In this document: positions 42,221-54,513 of the stretch, piece by piece
Numbering within the stretch: the stretch's first letter is position 1
Layout of the letters: each line of letters starts with the position of its first letter
Source of the DNA: Pseudomonas cerasi
Lineage (GTDB): Bacteria; Pseudomonadota; Gammaproteobacteria; Pseudomonadales; Pseudomonadaceae
DNA: 64,000 nt
Assembly (NCBI RefSeq): GCF_900074915.1
Contig: NZ_LT222315.1
Location: forward strand, 1 to 64,000
Direction of reading: 5' to 3'
Program-made: the position numbers and the translations under genes
The notes under the pieces: generated by a model
Databases searched by the model: none
What the model was told of the DNA's origin: nothing
Seen by the model: the letters and a program-made list of their open reading frames with translations, nothing else

Positions 42221-42258
42221 GGGGGGGCTACAGAATTCGGAAATAATCGTACGCAAGG
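42221..42258 (+). repeat. Degenerate internal terminus of the core Tn3-family transposon
   Basis: GGGGGGCTACAGAATTCGG followed by AAATAATCGTACGC resembles the outer inverted repeat, with substitutions and small gaps. It lies upstream of tnpR and probably is the original left end of the 3.9-kb tnpR-tnpA element. Confidence 0.75.
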
Positions 42259-42600
42259 TTTTCGAGCGTATTCCAGTCTACGATTTACTAGGTTTCGAAG
42301 GTTTGCCATCAGCCGCTCCGTAAGGTTGGGCTATACCCTATCCGGATGTCAGGTAGTCGTGTGTCATAGCGTCAGAATAGAGTCCTATTTAGAATTTATT
42401 GACGTTATCGAGTGAAGGTCTTAGATTTCAACCTGACAGAATTCAGTTTGAGGTATGAAATGTCGCAGGTTTATCACAAGCCATTGAGCCGTACAGCGTT
42501 GAGGGCGCGCCTGTGGGACTGCAACGCTCGTCGCGCTCGTGCCGATGCGATGGCCACACTCAGCGTGTGCCGCTGGCTGTGTAGCGGGGTACGTTAGAAA
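42259..42600. other. Probable res region of the Tn3-family transposon
   Basis: About 340 bp precede tnpR. They contain AT-rich segments and short inverted repeats as expected for resolvase subsites, but no confident gene. A 61-codon plus-strand frame here has no ribosome-binding site. Confidence 0.5.
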
Positions 42601-43161
42601 ATGCAGGGACATCGTATCGGCTATGTCCGGGTGAGTAGCTACGACCAAAACCCGGAACGCCAATTGGAGCAGACCGAGGTAAGCAAGCTGTTCACCGACA
42701 AAGCCTCTGGCAAGGATACCCAGCGTCCGCAATTGGAAGCCATGCTTGGCTTCGTCCGTGAAGGTGATACGGTCGTGGTGCACAGCATGGATCGCTTGGC
42801 CCGCAACCTGGATGACCTGCGCCTTCTTGTGCAAAGGCTGACCAAGCGCGGCGTTCGTATCGAATTTTTGAAAGAAGGCTTGGTATTCACCGGCGACGAT
42901 TCGCCAATGGCCAATTTAATGCTGTCGGTCATGGGGGCTTTTGCGGAGTTCGAGCGAGCGCTTATTCGCGAGCGACAGCGCGAGGGCATTGCCTTGGCCA
43001 AGCAACGTGGCGCTTATCGGGGCCGCAGGAAAGCCCTGTCCGTCGAGCAGGCTGTTGCAGTCCGGGCTCGGGCCGCTGCCGGCGAGCCAAAGGTCCAGTT
43101 AGCTCGTGAATTCGGTATAAGTAGGGAAACTCTCTACCAGTACCTACGTCCGGATGACTGA
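42601..43161 (+). CDS. tnpR: Tn3-family resolvase TnpR
   Basis: This 186-residue serine recombinase begins MQGHRIGYVRVSSYDQNPER, with the catalytic serine in RVSSYDQ. It contains VVHSMDRLARNLDDLRLLV and a C-terminal helix-turn-helix (KVQLAREFGISRETLYQYLR). It is complete. It lies three bases before tnpA, so the two are co-transcribed. Confidence 0.95.
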   Translation: MQGHRIGYVRVSSYDQNPERQLEQTEVSKLFTDKASGKDTQRPQLEAMLGFVREGDTVVVHSMDRLARNLDDLRLLVQRLTKRGVRIEFLKEGLVFTGDDSPMANLMLSVMGAFAEFERALIRERQREGIALAKQRGAYRGRRKALSVEQAVAVRARAAAGEPKVQLAREFGISRETLYQYLRPDD

Positions 43162-43164
43162 TAC

Positions 43165-46131
43165 ATGCCCCGTCGCTCAATACTCTCGGCCTCTGAGCGC
43201 GACACGTTGCTTGCGCTGCCGGAAAGCCAAGACGACCTGATCCGCTATTACACCTTTAACGAATCCGACCTGTCGCTGATCCGTCAGCGACGAGGTGATG
43301 CCAATCGCCTCGGCTTTGCGGTGCAGCTCTGCTTGCTTCGCTACCCCGGATACGCGCTGGCCAGCGACAGCGTGCTGCCCGATCCGGTCATTGAGTGGAT
43401 AGCCCGACAGGTTCAGGCAGCTCCAGAAAGTTGGGCGAAGTACGGTCAGCGCGATGTCACCCGTCGAGAGCACGCCCAGGAACTGCGTGCCTACCTGAGT
43501 TTGCTGCCGTTCGGATTGTCGGATTTCCGTGCCCTTGTACGCGAGTTGACCGGCCTGGCCCAGCAGACCGACAGAGGCCTGTTGCTGGCTGGGCAGGCGT
43601 TGGAGAGTCTGCGTCAGCAACGGCGGATCTTGCCGCCCCTTATGGTGATTGATCGAGCCTGCTCCGAGGCAGTGGCCAGATCCAACCGGAGGATTTATCG
43701 TGCTTTGATCGAGCCGCTGAACCAGCAGCATCGTAATAAGCTTGACGAACTATTGACCGTTAAGGCAGGCAGCAACAGCACTTGGTTGACCTGGCTACGC
43801 CAGTCACCATTGAAACCGAATTCACGGCACATGATGGAGCACATCGAGCGGCTGAAGATTTTCCAACTGGTTGCGCTGCCTGAAGGGCTTGATCGGAGCA
43901 TCCATCAGAACCGCCTGTTGAAGCTGGCCCGGGAAGGTGGGCAGATGACACCTCGGGATCTGGGCAAGTTCGAGAATGAGCGGCGCTACGCCACCCTGGT
44001 GGCCGTCGTGCTGGAAAGCACCGCTACGGTGACGGATGAACTGGTGGATCTGCACGACCGTATTCTGGTCAAGCTGTTCAGCAGTGCCAGGAACAAGCAT
44101 CAGCAGCAATTTCAGAAGCAGGGTAAAGCGATCAACGACAAGGTGCGCTTGTACTCGAAGATCGGACAGGCTCTGCTGGACGCCAAAGCCTCGGGTGAAG
44201 ATCCCTTCGCCGCCATCGAGGCGGTCATGCCTTGGGATGAATTCGCTCAAAGCGTCACTGATGCCGAGCTGCTTGCCCGCCCAGAGGCCTTCGACCATCT
44301 GCACCTGGTCAGCGAGAACTTCAATACGCTGCGCCGCTACACTCCGGCCTTTCTGGAGGTTCTTCAGCTGCGGGCCGCCCCAGCTGCGCAACGTGTGCTG
44401 GATGCCATCCAGCAGCTGCGCGAGATGAACGTAGACAATTTGCGCAAGGTGCCGTCGGACGCCCCGACCGCGTTCATCAAGCCCCGCTGGAAACCGCTGG
44501 TAATCACGCAGGAAGGGATCGATCGTCGTTTTTACGAAATCTGCGCCCTGTCCGAGCTGAAAAATGCGCTGCGCTCCGGTGACATCTGGGTTAAGGGTTC
44601 CCGGCAGTTCCGTGACTTTGAAGATTACCTGCTGCCACCCGCACAGTTTGCCGCGCTCAAAAAGGAACAGGCGCTGCCATTAGCGATCAACCCCAACAGC
44701 GACCAGTACCTGGAAGAGCGCTTGCAGCTGCTGGATAAGCAGTTGGCCACCGTCGCCAAGCTAGCCAAGGACAATGAACTACCCGACGCGATCCTCACCG
44801 AGTCCGGACTGAAGATTACACCGCTGGATGCGGCGGTACCGGACACCGCCCAAGCGCTGATCGACAAGACCAGTCAGCTACTGCCACGCATCAAAATCAC
44901 CGAGCTGCTGATGGATGTGGACGAGTGGACGGGATTTACCCGTCACTTTACACACCTGAAGGATGGGGCCCTGGCCAAGGATAAAACCCTGCTATTGTCC
45001 GCAATCCTCGGCGATGCAATCAACATCGGACTGACCAAAATGGCCGATTCGAGTCCGGGCATGACTTACGCCAAGTTGTCGTGGCTGCAAGCTTGGCACA
45101 TCCGCGACGAAACATACGCGGCGGCACTTGCCGAACTGGTCAACAGCCAGTTCAGTCATTCCTTCGCTGCCAACTGGGGAGACGGCACCACCTCATCGTC
45201 CGATGGCCAGCGCTTCCGCGCAGGCGGTCGAGGCGAAAGCACCGGGCATGTCAACCCGAAGTACGGCAATGAACCGGGGCGGTTGTTCTATACCCACATC
45301 TCTGATCAGTACGCACCGTTCAGCACTCGCGTGGTGAATGTCGGTGTCCGCGATTCAACCTATGTGCTCGATGGATTGCTGTATCACGAGTCAGATCTGC
45401 GGATCGAGGAGCACTACACTGATACTGCGGGCTTTACCGATCATGTGTTCGCCTTGATGCACCTGCTGGGCTTTCGTTTTGCCCCGCGCATCCGCGACCT
45501 TGGAGAAACCAAGCTGTATGTGCCACAGAGCGTGCAGGAATACCCGACACTGCGCCCAATGATCGGCGGCACGCTGAACATCAAGCACGTTCGCGCTCAC
45601 TGGGACGAGATCCTGCGTCTGGCCGCTTCGATCAAACAAGGCACCGTCACCGCCTCGTTGATGTTGCGCAAACTGGGCAGTTACCCACGCCAGAACGGAC
45701 TAGCCGTGGCCCTGCGGGAGTTGGGCCGGATCGAGCGCACGCTGTTTATCCTGGACTGGCTGCAAAGTGTCGAGCTGCGCCGCCGTGTGCATGCAGGCCT
45801 GAACAAAGGCGAGGCGCGCAACGCCTTGGCCAGGGCGGTGTTCTTCAATCGCCTCGGTGAAATCAGAGATCGGAGCTTCGAGCAGCAGCGCTATAGGGCC
45901 AGCGGATTGAACCTGGTGACCGCCGCCATCGTGCTGTGGAACACGGTCTACCTGGAGCGGGCCACCCAAGGGCTGACTGAGGCCGGAAAGCCTGTGAATA
46001 CCGATCTGTATAAGTACCTGTCGCCGTTGGGTTGGGAGCACATCAACCTGACCGGCGATTACGTCTGGCGGCAGAGCCGCAAGCTGGAAGACGGAAAATT
46101 CAGGCCGTTACGACAGCTCGGAAAACCTTAG
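43165..46131 (+). CDS. tnpA: Tn3-family transposase TnpA
   Basis: This 988-residue transposase begins [20 protein letters not shown]. It carries the DDE-domain segments [38 protein letters not shown] and [20 protein letters not shown] near the C-terminus. It is full length and uninterrupted. Its last codons run into the right terminal repeat. Confidence 0.97.
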   Translation: MPRRSILSASERDTLLALPESQDDLIRYYTFNESDLSLIRQRRGDANRLGFAVQLCLLRYPGYALASDSVLPDPVIEWIARQVQAAPESWAKYGQRDVTRREHAQELRAYLSLLPFGLSDFRALVRELTGLAQQTDRGLLLAGQALESLRQQRRILPPLMVIDRACSEAVARSNRRIYRALIEPLNQQHRNKLDELLTVKAGSNSTWLTWLRQSPLKPNSRHMMEHIERLKIFQLVALPEGLDRSIHQNRLLKLAREGGQMTPRDLGKFENERRYATLVAVVLESTATVTDELVDLHDRILVKLFSSARNKHQQQFQKQGKAINDKVRLYSKIGQALLDAKASGEDPFAAIEAVMPWDEFAQSVTDAELLARPEAFDHLHLVSENFNTLRRYTPAFLEVLQLRAAPAAQRVLDAIQQLREMNVDNLRKVPSDAPTAFIKPRWKPLVITQEGIDRRFYEICALSELKNALRSGDIWVKGSRQFRDFEDYLLPPAQFAALKKEQALPLAINPNSDQYLEERLQLLDKQLATVAKLAKDNELPDAILTESGLKITPLDAAVPDTAQALIDKTSQLLPRIKITELLMDVDEWTGFTRHFTHLKDGALAKDKTLLLSAILGDAINIGLTKMADSSPGMTYAKLSWLQAWHIRDETYAAALAELVNSQFSHSFAANWGDGTTSSSDGQRFRAGGRGESTGHVNPKYGNEPGRLFYTHISDQYAPFSTRVVNVGVRDSTYVLDGLLYHESDLRIEEHYTDTAGFTDHVFALMHLLGFRFAPRIRDLGETKLYVPQSVQEYPTLRPMIGGTLNIKHVRAHWDEILRLAASIKQGTVTASLMLRKLGSYPRQNGLAVALRELGRIERTLFILDWLQSVELRRRVHAGLNKGEARNALARAVFFNRLGEIRDRSFEQQRYRASGLNLVTAAIVLWNTVYLERATQGLTEAGKPVNTDLYKYLSPLGWEHINLTGDYVWRQSRKLEDGKFRPLRQLGKP

Positions 46132-47864
46132 CGTACGATTTTTTCCGAATTCTCTAGGCTCCCCTAGATGATCTGAAGGCTGAGGCGTCGTCCATTGAAG
46201 GCGAGGGTGCAGCTTCATTCACGAAAATTCCAACCCTTTCGGCTGGCTGGCTGACCATTGAAGGGGATTCCCTCTGGTCGAAAATCATTGTCGGCAGCCA
46301 AGAAGGTTCAGTTGCAGAGTTCATCACTAAAACTCGCAATTCTGACTGGGTGAAGCAAGGGCTCCAGTACATTTCAGATGATAAGGATCCTCAAGCCTGC
46401 CCTTTCTGTCAGCAAGAAACGATCACTAAAAATATCATCGATTCCATCCGCCAAGTCTTCGACGAAGCCTATGAGCAAGATGTTAAGCAGATGGAGTCAA
46501 TCAAGACCCGCTATGAGGCGCTAACCTCCAGCCTGAGTCTCCAAGATATTTCAAACTCTCCGCTTGCCAGCAAAGAGCTTGTGGAAGCCTGGAGCATTGC
46601 CTGTGAGGGGTTGAAAGCGTCAATCCGCGAAAATATTCTGCACATTGGCAACAAGATCAAAAGCCCGAGCACGCCGGTTGTCCTCAACGATACCCAGTCC
46701 GCCGTCGACGTGATCAATAATTTGATCGGCGGCCTGAACGAGCTGATTGAGGCACATAACGACAAGCTGGCGAACAAGAAGAAAACTCGGGATGACATAA
46801 GATCGCGCTTTTGGACGCTGATGCGCTGGGATTATGATCAGACGATTTCTGCCTACTCGCAATCAGCTTCAGATCTCAAAGATGAGGCCAGCGAAATAAG
46901 CCAAGAAGCCACCAAGATCAACACTGATGTTACAGCCTCTAACGGCAAGCTTGCTGCTCTCAGAAAGCAAACGGTCAACATCGAAGAGTCAATTGAGAAC
47001 ATCAACGCTGGGCTGGTAGAGATTGGCATCGATGGATTTTCTGTGGTGCCATACGGTGAAAATTTCTACCGGGTTTCCAGGGCTACCGATCAAGCGAATG
47101 CATTTCACTCGCTGAGCGAGGGGGAAAAAACCGTTATTAGTTTTCTATACTTCATGGAGCTTTGCAAAGGGCAGAAGACGGCCACTGCGGTGCCTCAGTC
47201 GAAAGTGGTTGTGATTGATGATCCCATTTCCAGCCTTTCTCACCTCTACGTGTTCAACATTGGGCAGCTGATCAAGAAATATTTCATTAACGATAAACTC
47301 TACGCGCAGGTGTTTGTTCTCACCCATAGCCTGTATTTCTTCTACGAGCTTACGCACACTGATAAAGAGAAGCGTGCGGAGACACAGCACCTATTCAGGA
47401 TTTTCAAAAATACAAACGGAAGCACTGTAATTCCAATGAAGTATGAGGAGATCCAGAATGACTACCAGTCCTATTGGTCAATCATAAAGGACCAGGCCTC
47501 ACCGCCTGCGCTGATTGCTAACTGTATGCGGAACATTGTCGAATATTTCTTCAATTTTGTTCAAAAGAAGGATTTTAATAACGTTTTCCAAAAGCCAGCC
47601 CTGTCGACTGATAAGTTCACGACGTTCTACAGGTACATGAACCGAGAGTCACATTCCTTTGGTCAAAACATTTTTGACATAAAGGAATTTGATCACGATG
47701 TGTTCAAAGATGGTCTGAAGTTAATTTTTGAAGAGTGTGGGTATGCGGAGCACTACCAGGCTATGAGTAAGTAAATCCGACATGGGGCGAGCATTCGTAA
47801 TGTGGCGAGTGCGCCGTCTCAGCGGCTATCCGCCACGGTTTCCCGTGTACATTTTGTACCCCTC

Positions 47865-47984
47865 ATTCAGGCCGTTTTCCGCTTGGCGGCATTACTGCCG
47901 GGAAACAAATGTTTGGCGTCAAACCGCACCATTACTGGCTTTCCGCCCATGACGGAAATTTCGGCGGTTCCGGCTTACAACCCC
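47865..47984 (-). repeat. Right long inverted repeat of the outer element
   Basis: This is the partner of 40044-40160, reading GGGGTTGTAAGCCGG inward on the minus strand. With its partner it brackets the RloC-like gene. The five-base flanks differ (TTATG and GTTCA), so a simple single insertion is not proved. Confidence 0.75.
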
Positions 47985-48732
47985 GTTCAGGGCAAAACAC
48001 CCCCTGAGCCTTCATCTGATGCAGATAGCCGCGAATCAAGTCGTTGACCTCCGACGTCCGGCACCCTATGGCAATGTCGCGGAGCGACCCCACCGGAAGG
48101 GTAAAAGCCTCCTCAACTTCGTTTCCTCGGTCTAGGGCGAACCTGTACTCCCTCTGATGAGCGTAATTATCCCGCTTTTTCAGCACGGCTTGCGCTTTAT
48201 CAAACGAACCGTTGAAGGTCAAAGAATCGTAGTAGTCCACAAGCCCAGCCACTGCACCGAAGCCCCTGCTATGGATTTCATCGAGAACTCTTTTCTGAAA
48301 TGCCCCGGTGTCGACAACCACGGCTGCATAGTCGCCGAGGTCATCTACTTCAGGCTTCATCATCTGAGCCTCAACAAAGCGCTCGAAAGCCTCGTCGGAT
48401 TCGAAGGTGCATCCCCGCTCATGCACCGCATAAAGACATAGGACGTTCAGGGGGTTATGACCGTCGAACTGAATAACCGAGGGCCCCGCCAAGTCCTCCG
48501 CAGGGATGGTGTATTCCCAGTCTGGCAGGTCATCACACGTTAGGGTCATCGTGAACTGCCCCGGCTGTAGTAGCGATATCGTCCCTTCGTGTCGGTCCCC
48601 GATATTCGCCTCCGCCTGTTCCTGATATCTGCGGAAGAAACTTAATGGATTCATGTACAGCAAGCCGTCGAGAAAGCCTTCACGGTGCGCTTCTTCGCCG
48701 CATACCTTTACCTGAAAAAAAATCCTATTCAT
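47932..48732 (-). CDS. Hypothetical protein of the defence cluster, tail replaced by a transposon end
   Basis: This 266-residue product begins MNRIFFQVKVCGEEAHREGF. It contains LYMNPLSFFRRYQEQAEANI, GDRHEGTISL and, later, NYAHQREYRFALDRG. Similar proteins are scattered in accessory islands; the function is not known to me. The last 17 residues (GCKPEPPKFPSWAESQ) are encoded by the inverted repeat at 47865-47984, so the native C-terminus is missing. AGGA lies eight bases before the ATG. Confidence 0.6.
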   Translation of the reverse strand: MNRIFFQVKVCGEEAHREGFLDGLLYMNPLSFFRRYQEQAEANIGDRHEGTISLLQPGQFTMTLTCDDLPDWEYTIPAEDLAGPSVIQFDGHNPLNVLCLYAVHERGCTFESDEAFERFVEAQMMKPEVDDLGDYAAVVVDTGAFQKRVLDEIHSRGFGAVAGLVDYYDSLTFNGSFDKAQAVLKKRDNYAHQREYRFALDRGNEVEEAFTLPVGSLRDIAIGCRTSEVNDLIRGYLHQMKAQGVFCPERGCKPEPPKFPSWAESQ

Positions 48733-48793
48733 GCCAATCATCCTCGAAAGCGACCGTGTCTAGCGAAGTAATGTAACCGTCCGGTTAACCCAC

Positions 48794-49873
48794 TTATTGT
48801 CGTGTGATAACTTCGTTCAATGCTGACAACGGTTTTATACCGTCGCTTAGCATGAATACCTTGTCCGGCTCGCTCAGAAACCAAGCGAATGAGCCCCAAG
48901 CAAGACCGCTAATGGTCTTCTTAAAACCTGGTGACTGACGGTCCGCATAGGCCGTGACGAATGCTACGCTCGATCGTTTGAACCCTCCTTTGTCCGTGAG
49001 CGAAAATAAAGCCTCTTGTCTGCGTTCTGTAATCGCACCGTCGGTGGCCACTACCTCGACGAACACGATGAGCGGATGAACAGGTTCCAGGTCAACCAGG
49101 ATCAAGTCAGGTAAGTTTTTTTGCGCTTCAATATCCAGGCCTATGCTGGAAGCCATGCGCAAATCCTGCATAGCCACCTTGTTGCTGGACTCGCTCAGCC
49201 AGAGGACAACAGGCTTCGCCAGGAACTGCTTTGCGAAGACCTCTACCACCGCCCGGGATATCTCCGAACTGGGGCCAGGGGCTAAAGTACGGGTCTCACC
49301 ATTGGGAAAACGGACCAGAACCCCTTCCTTGTCAGTTCCTCCAAGGCGCATCAGAGAAATCCTTGCCAGCGCCCCTTTGTTCAGGTGCTCCTCCTGCCAA
49401 CGCAAGATGGCGGATGCCAATTCGTCCCCCTTCAATAATGGGGAAAACAGCGCAGCGAGCCCATTTCTGAGCGCATAACGCGGAGCGCCCGCAGTCGTGG
49501 AAACGGTTTTGTCCTCGATAACTGCACCAACGGCGATCAGCCCCTCGCGCAAGGTCTCATCCCGAATGGGTTCGCGCGTGTTGTCGGCGTACCATCGCTT
49601 CCCAGGAATGGTAAAATTGCGCTTTCGCAAATTCGACCTGTAGTTGTGACGCGCGTCGTCACTGCCGTCCGCTGCCTGCTGATCAGTCATGCGATAAACG
49701 TGCACCGGCCCCAATAGAACGCCAGTTCCCTCCAAAGCTCCGATGTAGAGCATCGTGAACACAGTACTGGCTGCCAGTTCGCGCGTGCAATACGTTCTAT
49801 TGGGCGTTCCTTCTGGGAAAATTAGCGGTAGACGTTCGGCGACTAAGTCCCTTGCTACATAAGGTGGCAGCAC
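48794..49873 (-). CDS. BsuBI/PstI-family restriction endonuclease
   Basis: This 359-residue protein has a helical N-terminal half and a C-terminal nuclease domain with EVFAKQFLAKPVVLWLSESS, then LPDLILVDL and FVEVVATDGAITERRQEAL. These are the conserved Asp and Glu segments of the BsuBI/PstI family. Its start overlaps the stop of the methyltransferase gene by one base (TGATG). PstI and BsuBI cut CTGCAG; the specificity here is not proved. Confidence 0.85.
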   Translation of the reverse strand: MLPPYVARDLVAERLPLIFPEGTPNRTYCTRELAASTVFTMLYIGALEGTGVLLGPVHVYRMTDQQAADGSDDARHNYRSNLRKRNFTIPGKRWYADNTREPIRDETLREGLIAVGAVIEDKTVSTTAGAPRYALRNGLAALFSPLLKGDELASAILRWQEEHLNKGALARISLMRLGGTDKEGVLVRFPNGETRTLAPGPSSEISRAVVEVFAKQFLAKPVVLWLSESSNKVAMQDLRMASSIGLDIEAQKNLPDLILVDLEPVHPLIVFVEVVATDGAITERRQEALFSLTDKGGFKRSSVAFVTAYADRQSPGFKKTISGLAWGSFAWFLSEPDKVFMLSDGIKPLSALNEVITRQ

Positions 49874-51669
49874 TACCTATCCCCTTCGAACAATTCAGTG
49901 CAAGCGGCTTCGATTGCGTGACGATCAGCCCCTGCATTTACCAAACGAGTCAGTTCGCCCAGGTCGTCTGGTGCAGGCAACGGTAGCGATTCCAGCTCGT
50001 AGGCCGAAACGGCAACCGAGCCGCTGACGCAGCGAAATGCGCGATCTGCAGCCCCACTGTTGATAAAGGCCGCCAATACCTCCGCACTGACCTCCGGCAC
50101 CTCGCTGATCGGGCGGATCATATTGATATGGTTTTCAATAACGACACCGCCGTGCGTCTTCAAGAACTCGGCGGGTAACGCTGCTGCGATTAGTCGCCGG
50201 CTCTGCTCTTTGGCGGTGGTCCGCTGCAAGAGCACGCATGGTTTGGTCGTAACCATCCACCCATCACTGGCTTGCAGTTCAAAATAAGGCGCGTGGTTTC
50301 TCTTTTCCGCACGAAATATGAAATGGCCATCCGCAGTAATGGCTTCGGCCCAAATGAGCGGTAACCGCTTGCTGCTTGGGCGGTGTGCCAGCTGGCTCTT
50401 GTATCGATTCCATACAAGCGGACCGGTGCTCACCGTATAGCCCCAATCGGCCAGGCGGTGCGGCATTTGCGTCAAACGCTTTACCAATGCGCCTTGTTGG
50501 GCAGTACGGGGCAAAATCCATGGCAACGAAGGATCAGCAGGAAACTCAATCACACCGGTTTGGTGGATCGCCAGGCCGTTTGTTGCCGGTGAAATTTCTG
50601 CCACCACCACCGGCGCGCCAGCAGCACCGCGCCGGTAAGTGGCCAAAGCGGTTTCCTGCAGCACATCATCGAACATACCTTTGCGCACAGTGACAAAATC
50701 GATGGACAGCGGCGGTGCCGATCGGCCAAGCAAAGCCCGAAGGTTTTTGAAATAGACACCTGCGAGAAAGGAGGTCGGCGTAACGTAAGCGATCACCCCA
50801 CCCAGTTTGGTATGACGCAACGCCAAATCCGTAAACAGTCCGTAAAGATTAGCGTGGCCATAGAGCGAACGCTTGTAACGATCACGTGTTTCTGGATCGA
50901 GTTTTGCTCGGCCATAGGGAGGATTCCCTATTACCAAGTCAAAGCGATCTCTGACAGGGCTTCGACGCAACGAATCACAGACGGTAACCATCACCGGCAG
51001 CCGTCTGCCTGCTATGCGGCTCACTGGGAGTACCACCGCATCCAAAGTAACCTGTGTAAGCCAAGCGCCGAATGGATCGATCTCGTAACCGCGTAGACGG
51101 TTACCGATGCTTTGCATCAGCAGCTTTGGACTACAGCCCTTCGCCTCATTGATGATTCGCTGGGCGATAGGCACGAGAAAAGCGCCCCCCCCGCAGGCCG
51201 GATCGAGCACTCGGCACGTTGCCCAGTCCATGCCCGCTGTTGTCACTTGGTCGATCAATCGTGCAGTCAGAACAGGGGGGGTGTAAAAAACACCATAGGT
51301 CCCGCGGTGTTCTAAAGGAAGCATCCCTGTATAGGTAAGCCCTATTTGATAGGCGGCGGTCTCAGCATCAAAGCTCGCGGCAATACGACCAATAGTCTCC
51401 GCCAGTGCAGCAGCCGCTTGAGGGAGCACCTCCACAGTGAAAGGCTGTAGCGGCGCTCTAAGGTCTGGAGAAACGATGTCAATGCTGGTCAGTTCATCCC
51501 ACCAGCTCTCAATTAGACGAACACCGAAAGCCCGTGCCAAAGCCAACTGGTGCTCAATCGGAAACGTATTGGCTAAAGCACGGGCCATGATGCGTGCAGA
51601 GGCCAGCATCTGACTCGGAGACTCAGTCGCCGTAAGGCCTACCTGCCGTATGAGTTTTGCCTGTGCCAT
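49873..51669 (-). CDS. Type II adenine DNA methyltransferase
   Basis: This 598-residue N6-adenine methyltransferase has motif I VLDPACGGGAFLVPIAQ near residue 155 and catalytic motif IV DLVIGNPPYGRAKLD near 245. A C-terminal target-recognition region follows (PLVWNRYKSQLAHRPSSKRL, later GGVVIENHINMIRPIS). GTYGVFYTPP is typical of this group. It is the partner of the downstream nuclease and would protect the host from it. Confidence 0.9.
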   Translation of the reverse strand: MAQAKLIRQVGLTATESPSQMLASARIMARALANTFPIEHQLALARAFGVRLIESWWDELTSIDIVSPDLRAPLQPFTVEVLPQAAAALAETIGRIAASFDAETAAYQIGLTYTGMLPLEHRGTYGVFYTPPVLTARLIDQVTTAGMDWATCRVLDPACGGGAFLVPIAQRIINEAKGCSPKLLMQSIGNRLRGYEIDPFGAWLTQVTLDAVVLPVSRIAGRRLPVMVTVCDSLRRSPVRDRFDLVIGNPPYGRAKLDPETRDRYKRSLYGHANLYGLFTDLALRHTKLGGVIAYVTPTSFLAGVYFKNLRALLGRSAPPLSIDFVTVRKGMFDDVLQETALATYRRGAAGAPVVVAEISPATNGLAIHQTGVIEFPADPSLPWILPRTAQQGALVKRLTQMPHRLADWGYTVSTGPLVWNRYKSQLAHRPSSKRLPLIWAEAITADGHFIFRAEKRNHAPYFELQASDGWMVTTKPCVLLQRTTAKEQSRRLIAAALPAEFLKTHGGVVIENHINMIRPISEVPEVSAEVLAAFINSGAADRAFRCVSGSVAVSAYELESLPLPAPDDLGELTRLVNAGADRHAIEAACTELFEGDR

Positions 51670-52095
51670 ATGAGTGATGTCTCCCTGTTTGCGCGGCGGA
51701 GAGTCTACAGTACTTGGCTTTTACTGCCGACCGCAGGTCTTAGATTTTATGTTTAGGCTTCGCGCGCACATGACCGGTATCTGCCACCTTAGACGGGCTA
51801 TCTCTCACGGCTGAGCGCTATGACCTGCGCTATGACTTGGTTGTTGCCAAAACACACGTTTTTTCACGAGCGGCTCGTATGGCTTAAGTACACTTTCTGT
51901 TCCGTTACTCCCCGAACCCTGATTACTTCGCCTTTACAACCCACAGCTGATCAAGCCGGGTCGTGTAGCTCTGGCTCAAGGTGAGCGACCGTAATGTGGT
52001 TGACCTAGCTTCAAGGAAGCCACATGGTTATGTCGATTTGCCTGTAGAAACTGGGTGACCACTACAATCGTCTGCTATCAACTCAAGGAAGAATT
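51670..52095. other. Divergent intergenic region
   Basis: About 425 bp separate the methyltransferase gene (minus) from the PD-(D/E)XK gene (plus). Promoters for both are expected. No repeat, palindrome or small gene stood out; no controller protein (C-protein) gene was seen. Confidence 0.4.
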
Positions 52096-52590
52096 ATGTC
52101 CAAGATCAAGCGTCCCCCAGAATCCGAAGTAGTGTCCTGGCTACAACAGCTTATTGAGAAGGAGGAACTGCTTGAGTCGATCCAGGGGCAAGAGGCGATC
52201 ACATCCTTAACGGACGCGGTAGACCAGGAGTATTTCCTTCCATCCTTTGGTATCGATTACATCTCTCGACGTGCTTCAGCGGAGGCGGCAGACCATGTGC
52301 TGAGTCGATTGGGCTTGCTGGAGATTATCTCGATCAACACCAGCATCTCACTGACCACAGGGGAGGTGCTGCGTCCAGACATCCTTTGTTTCAACCCTGA
52401 GACGAAGACGCTCGTGGTTTTTGAGGTCAAAAGGGCTAGCGAAACCGAGCGACAGACTGTCACAGAGCTTGCCGGCTACGAGCAGGAGCTTCGGAATATG
52501 CTCCCTTTTTTGGGCAACTTCGACGTTTGCTTCGTGGTAGTCGCGGCTGATTGTCAACGCCAACTAAAAAGTGACCCCCTTCCGTGCTAA
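52096..52590 (+). pseudogene. PD-(D/E)XK nuclease-like gene cut by IS21
   Basis: The frame begins MSKIKRPPESEVVSWLQQLI after AAGGAAGAATT. It contains a nuclease-like core (LRPDILCFNPETKTLVVFEV then KRA), with the D, E and K residues correctly placed. Genuine sequence ends at about 52551, and the last 13 codons belong to the IS21-type terminus. The missing C-terminus is not found beyond the element, so it was deleted. Probably a defence-related endonuclease. Confidence 0.65.
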
Positions 52591-52599
52591 ATCGCCAAC

Positions 52600-54428
<1,829 letters not shown>

Positions 54429-54513
54429 ATTGGCAGCTCAAAGCCGCCAGTTTTACCCAGGGGGGTCAATTCTAGGTTGGCGTTAGGGGGTCATTTTTAC
54501 AGTGGCGGTGACA

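Larger units (their letters stand above)
40843..46164 (+). mobile_element. Tn3-family transposon carrying avrRps4
   Basis: This 5,322-bp unit has perfect terminal inverted repeats starting GGGGAGCCTAGAGAATTC at each end and is flanked by the 5-bp duplication TAGAT (40838-40842 and 46165-46169). It contains, from the left, a copy of the tnpA 3' end, a second type of Tn3-like terminus (41005), avrRps4, a resolvase fragment, a degenerate internal terminus (about 42222), tnpR and tnpA. The duplication shows that the whole unit, effector included, moved in one event. Confidence 0.92.
40291..47774 (+). pseudogene. RloC-like anticodon nuclease/AAA ATPase gene split by a transposon
   Basis: The 5' part (40291-40842) has Walker A LIYGLNGAGKSTISEFLYN. 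The 3' part (46170-47774) has a zinc-hook-like CPFC inside coiled coils (DPQACPFCQQE), signature HSLSEGEKTVISFLYF, Walker B KVVVIDDPISSLSH and a C-terminal YRYMNRESHSF. This is the AAA_13/RloC layout, in which the C-terminus cleaves tRNA when DNA damage or phage attack triggers the ATPase. Removing the insert and one copy of TAGAT leaves 2,157 bp, an intact 718-residue frame. The GTG start follows CAGGAGTCAGGTT. Confidence 0.75.

Noticed and set aside
42412..42597. 61-codon protein upstream of tnpR
   Set aside because: It lies in the expected res region and has no ribosome-binding site or similarity.
40039..47989. Five-base duplication around the outer inverted repeats
   Set aside because: The flanks are TTATG and GTTCA; they do not match.
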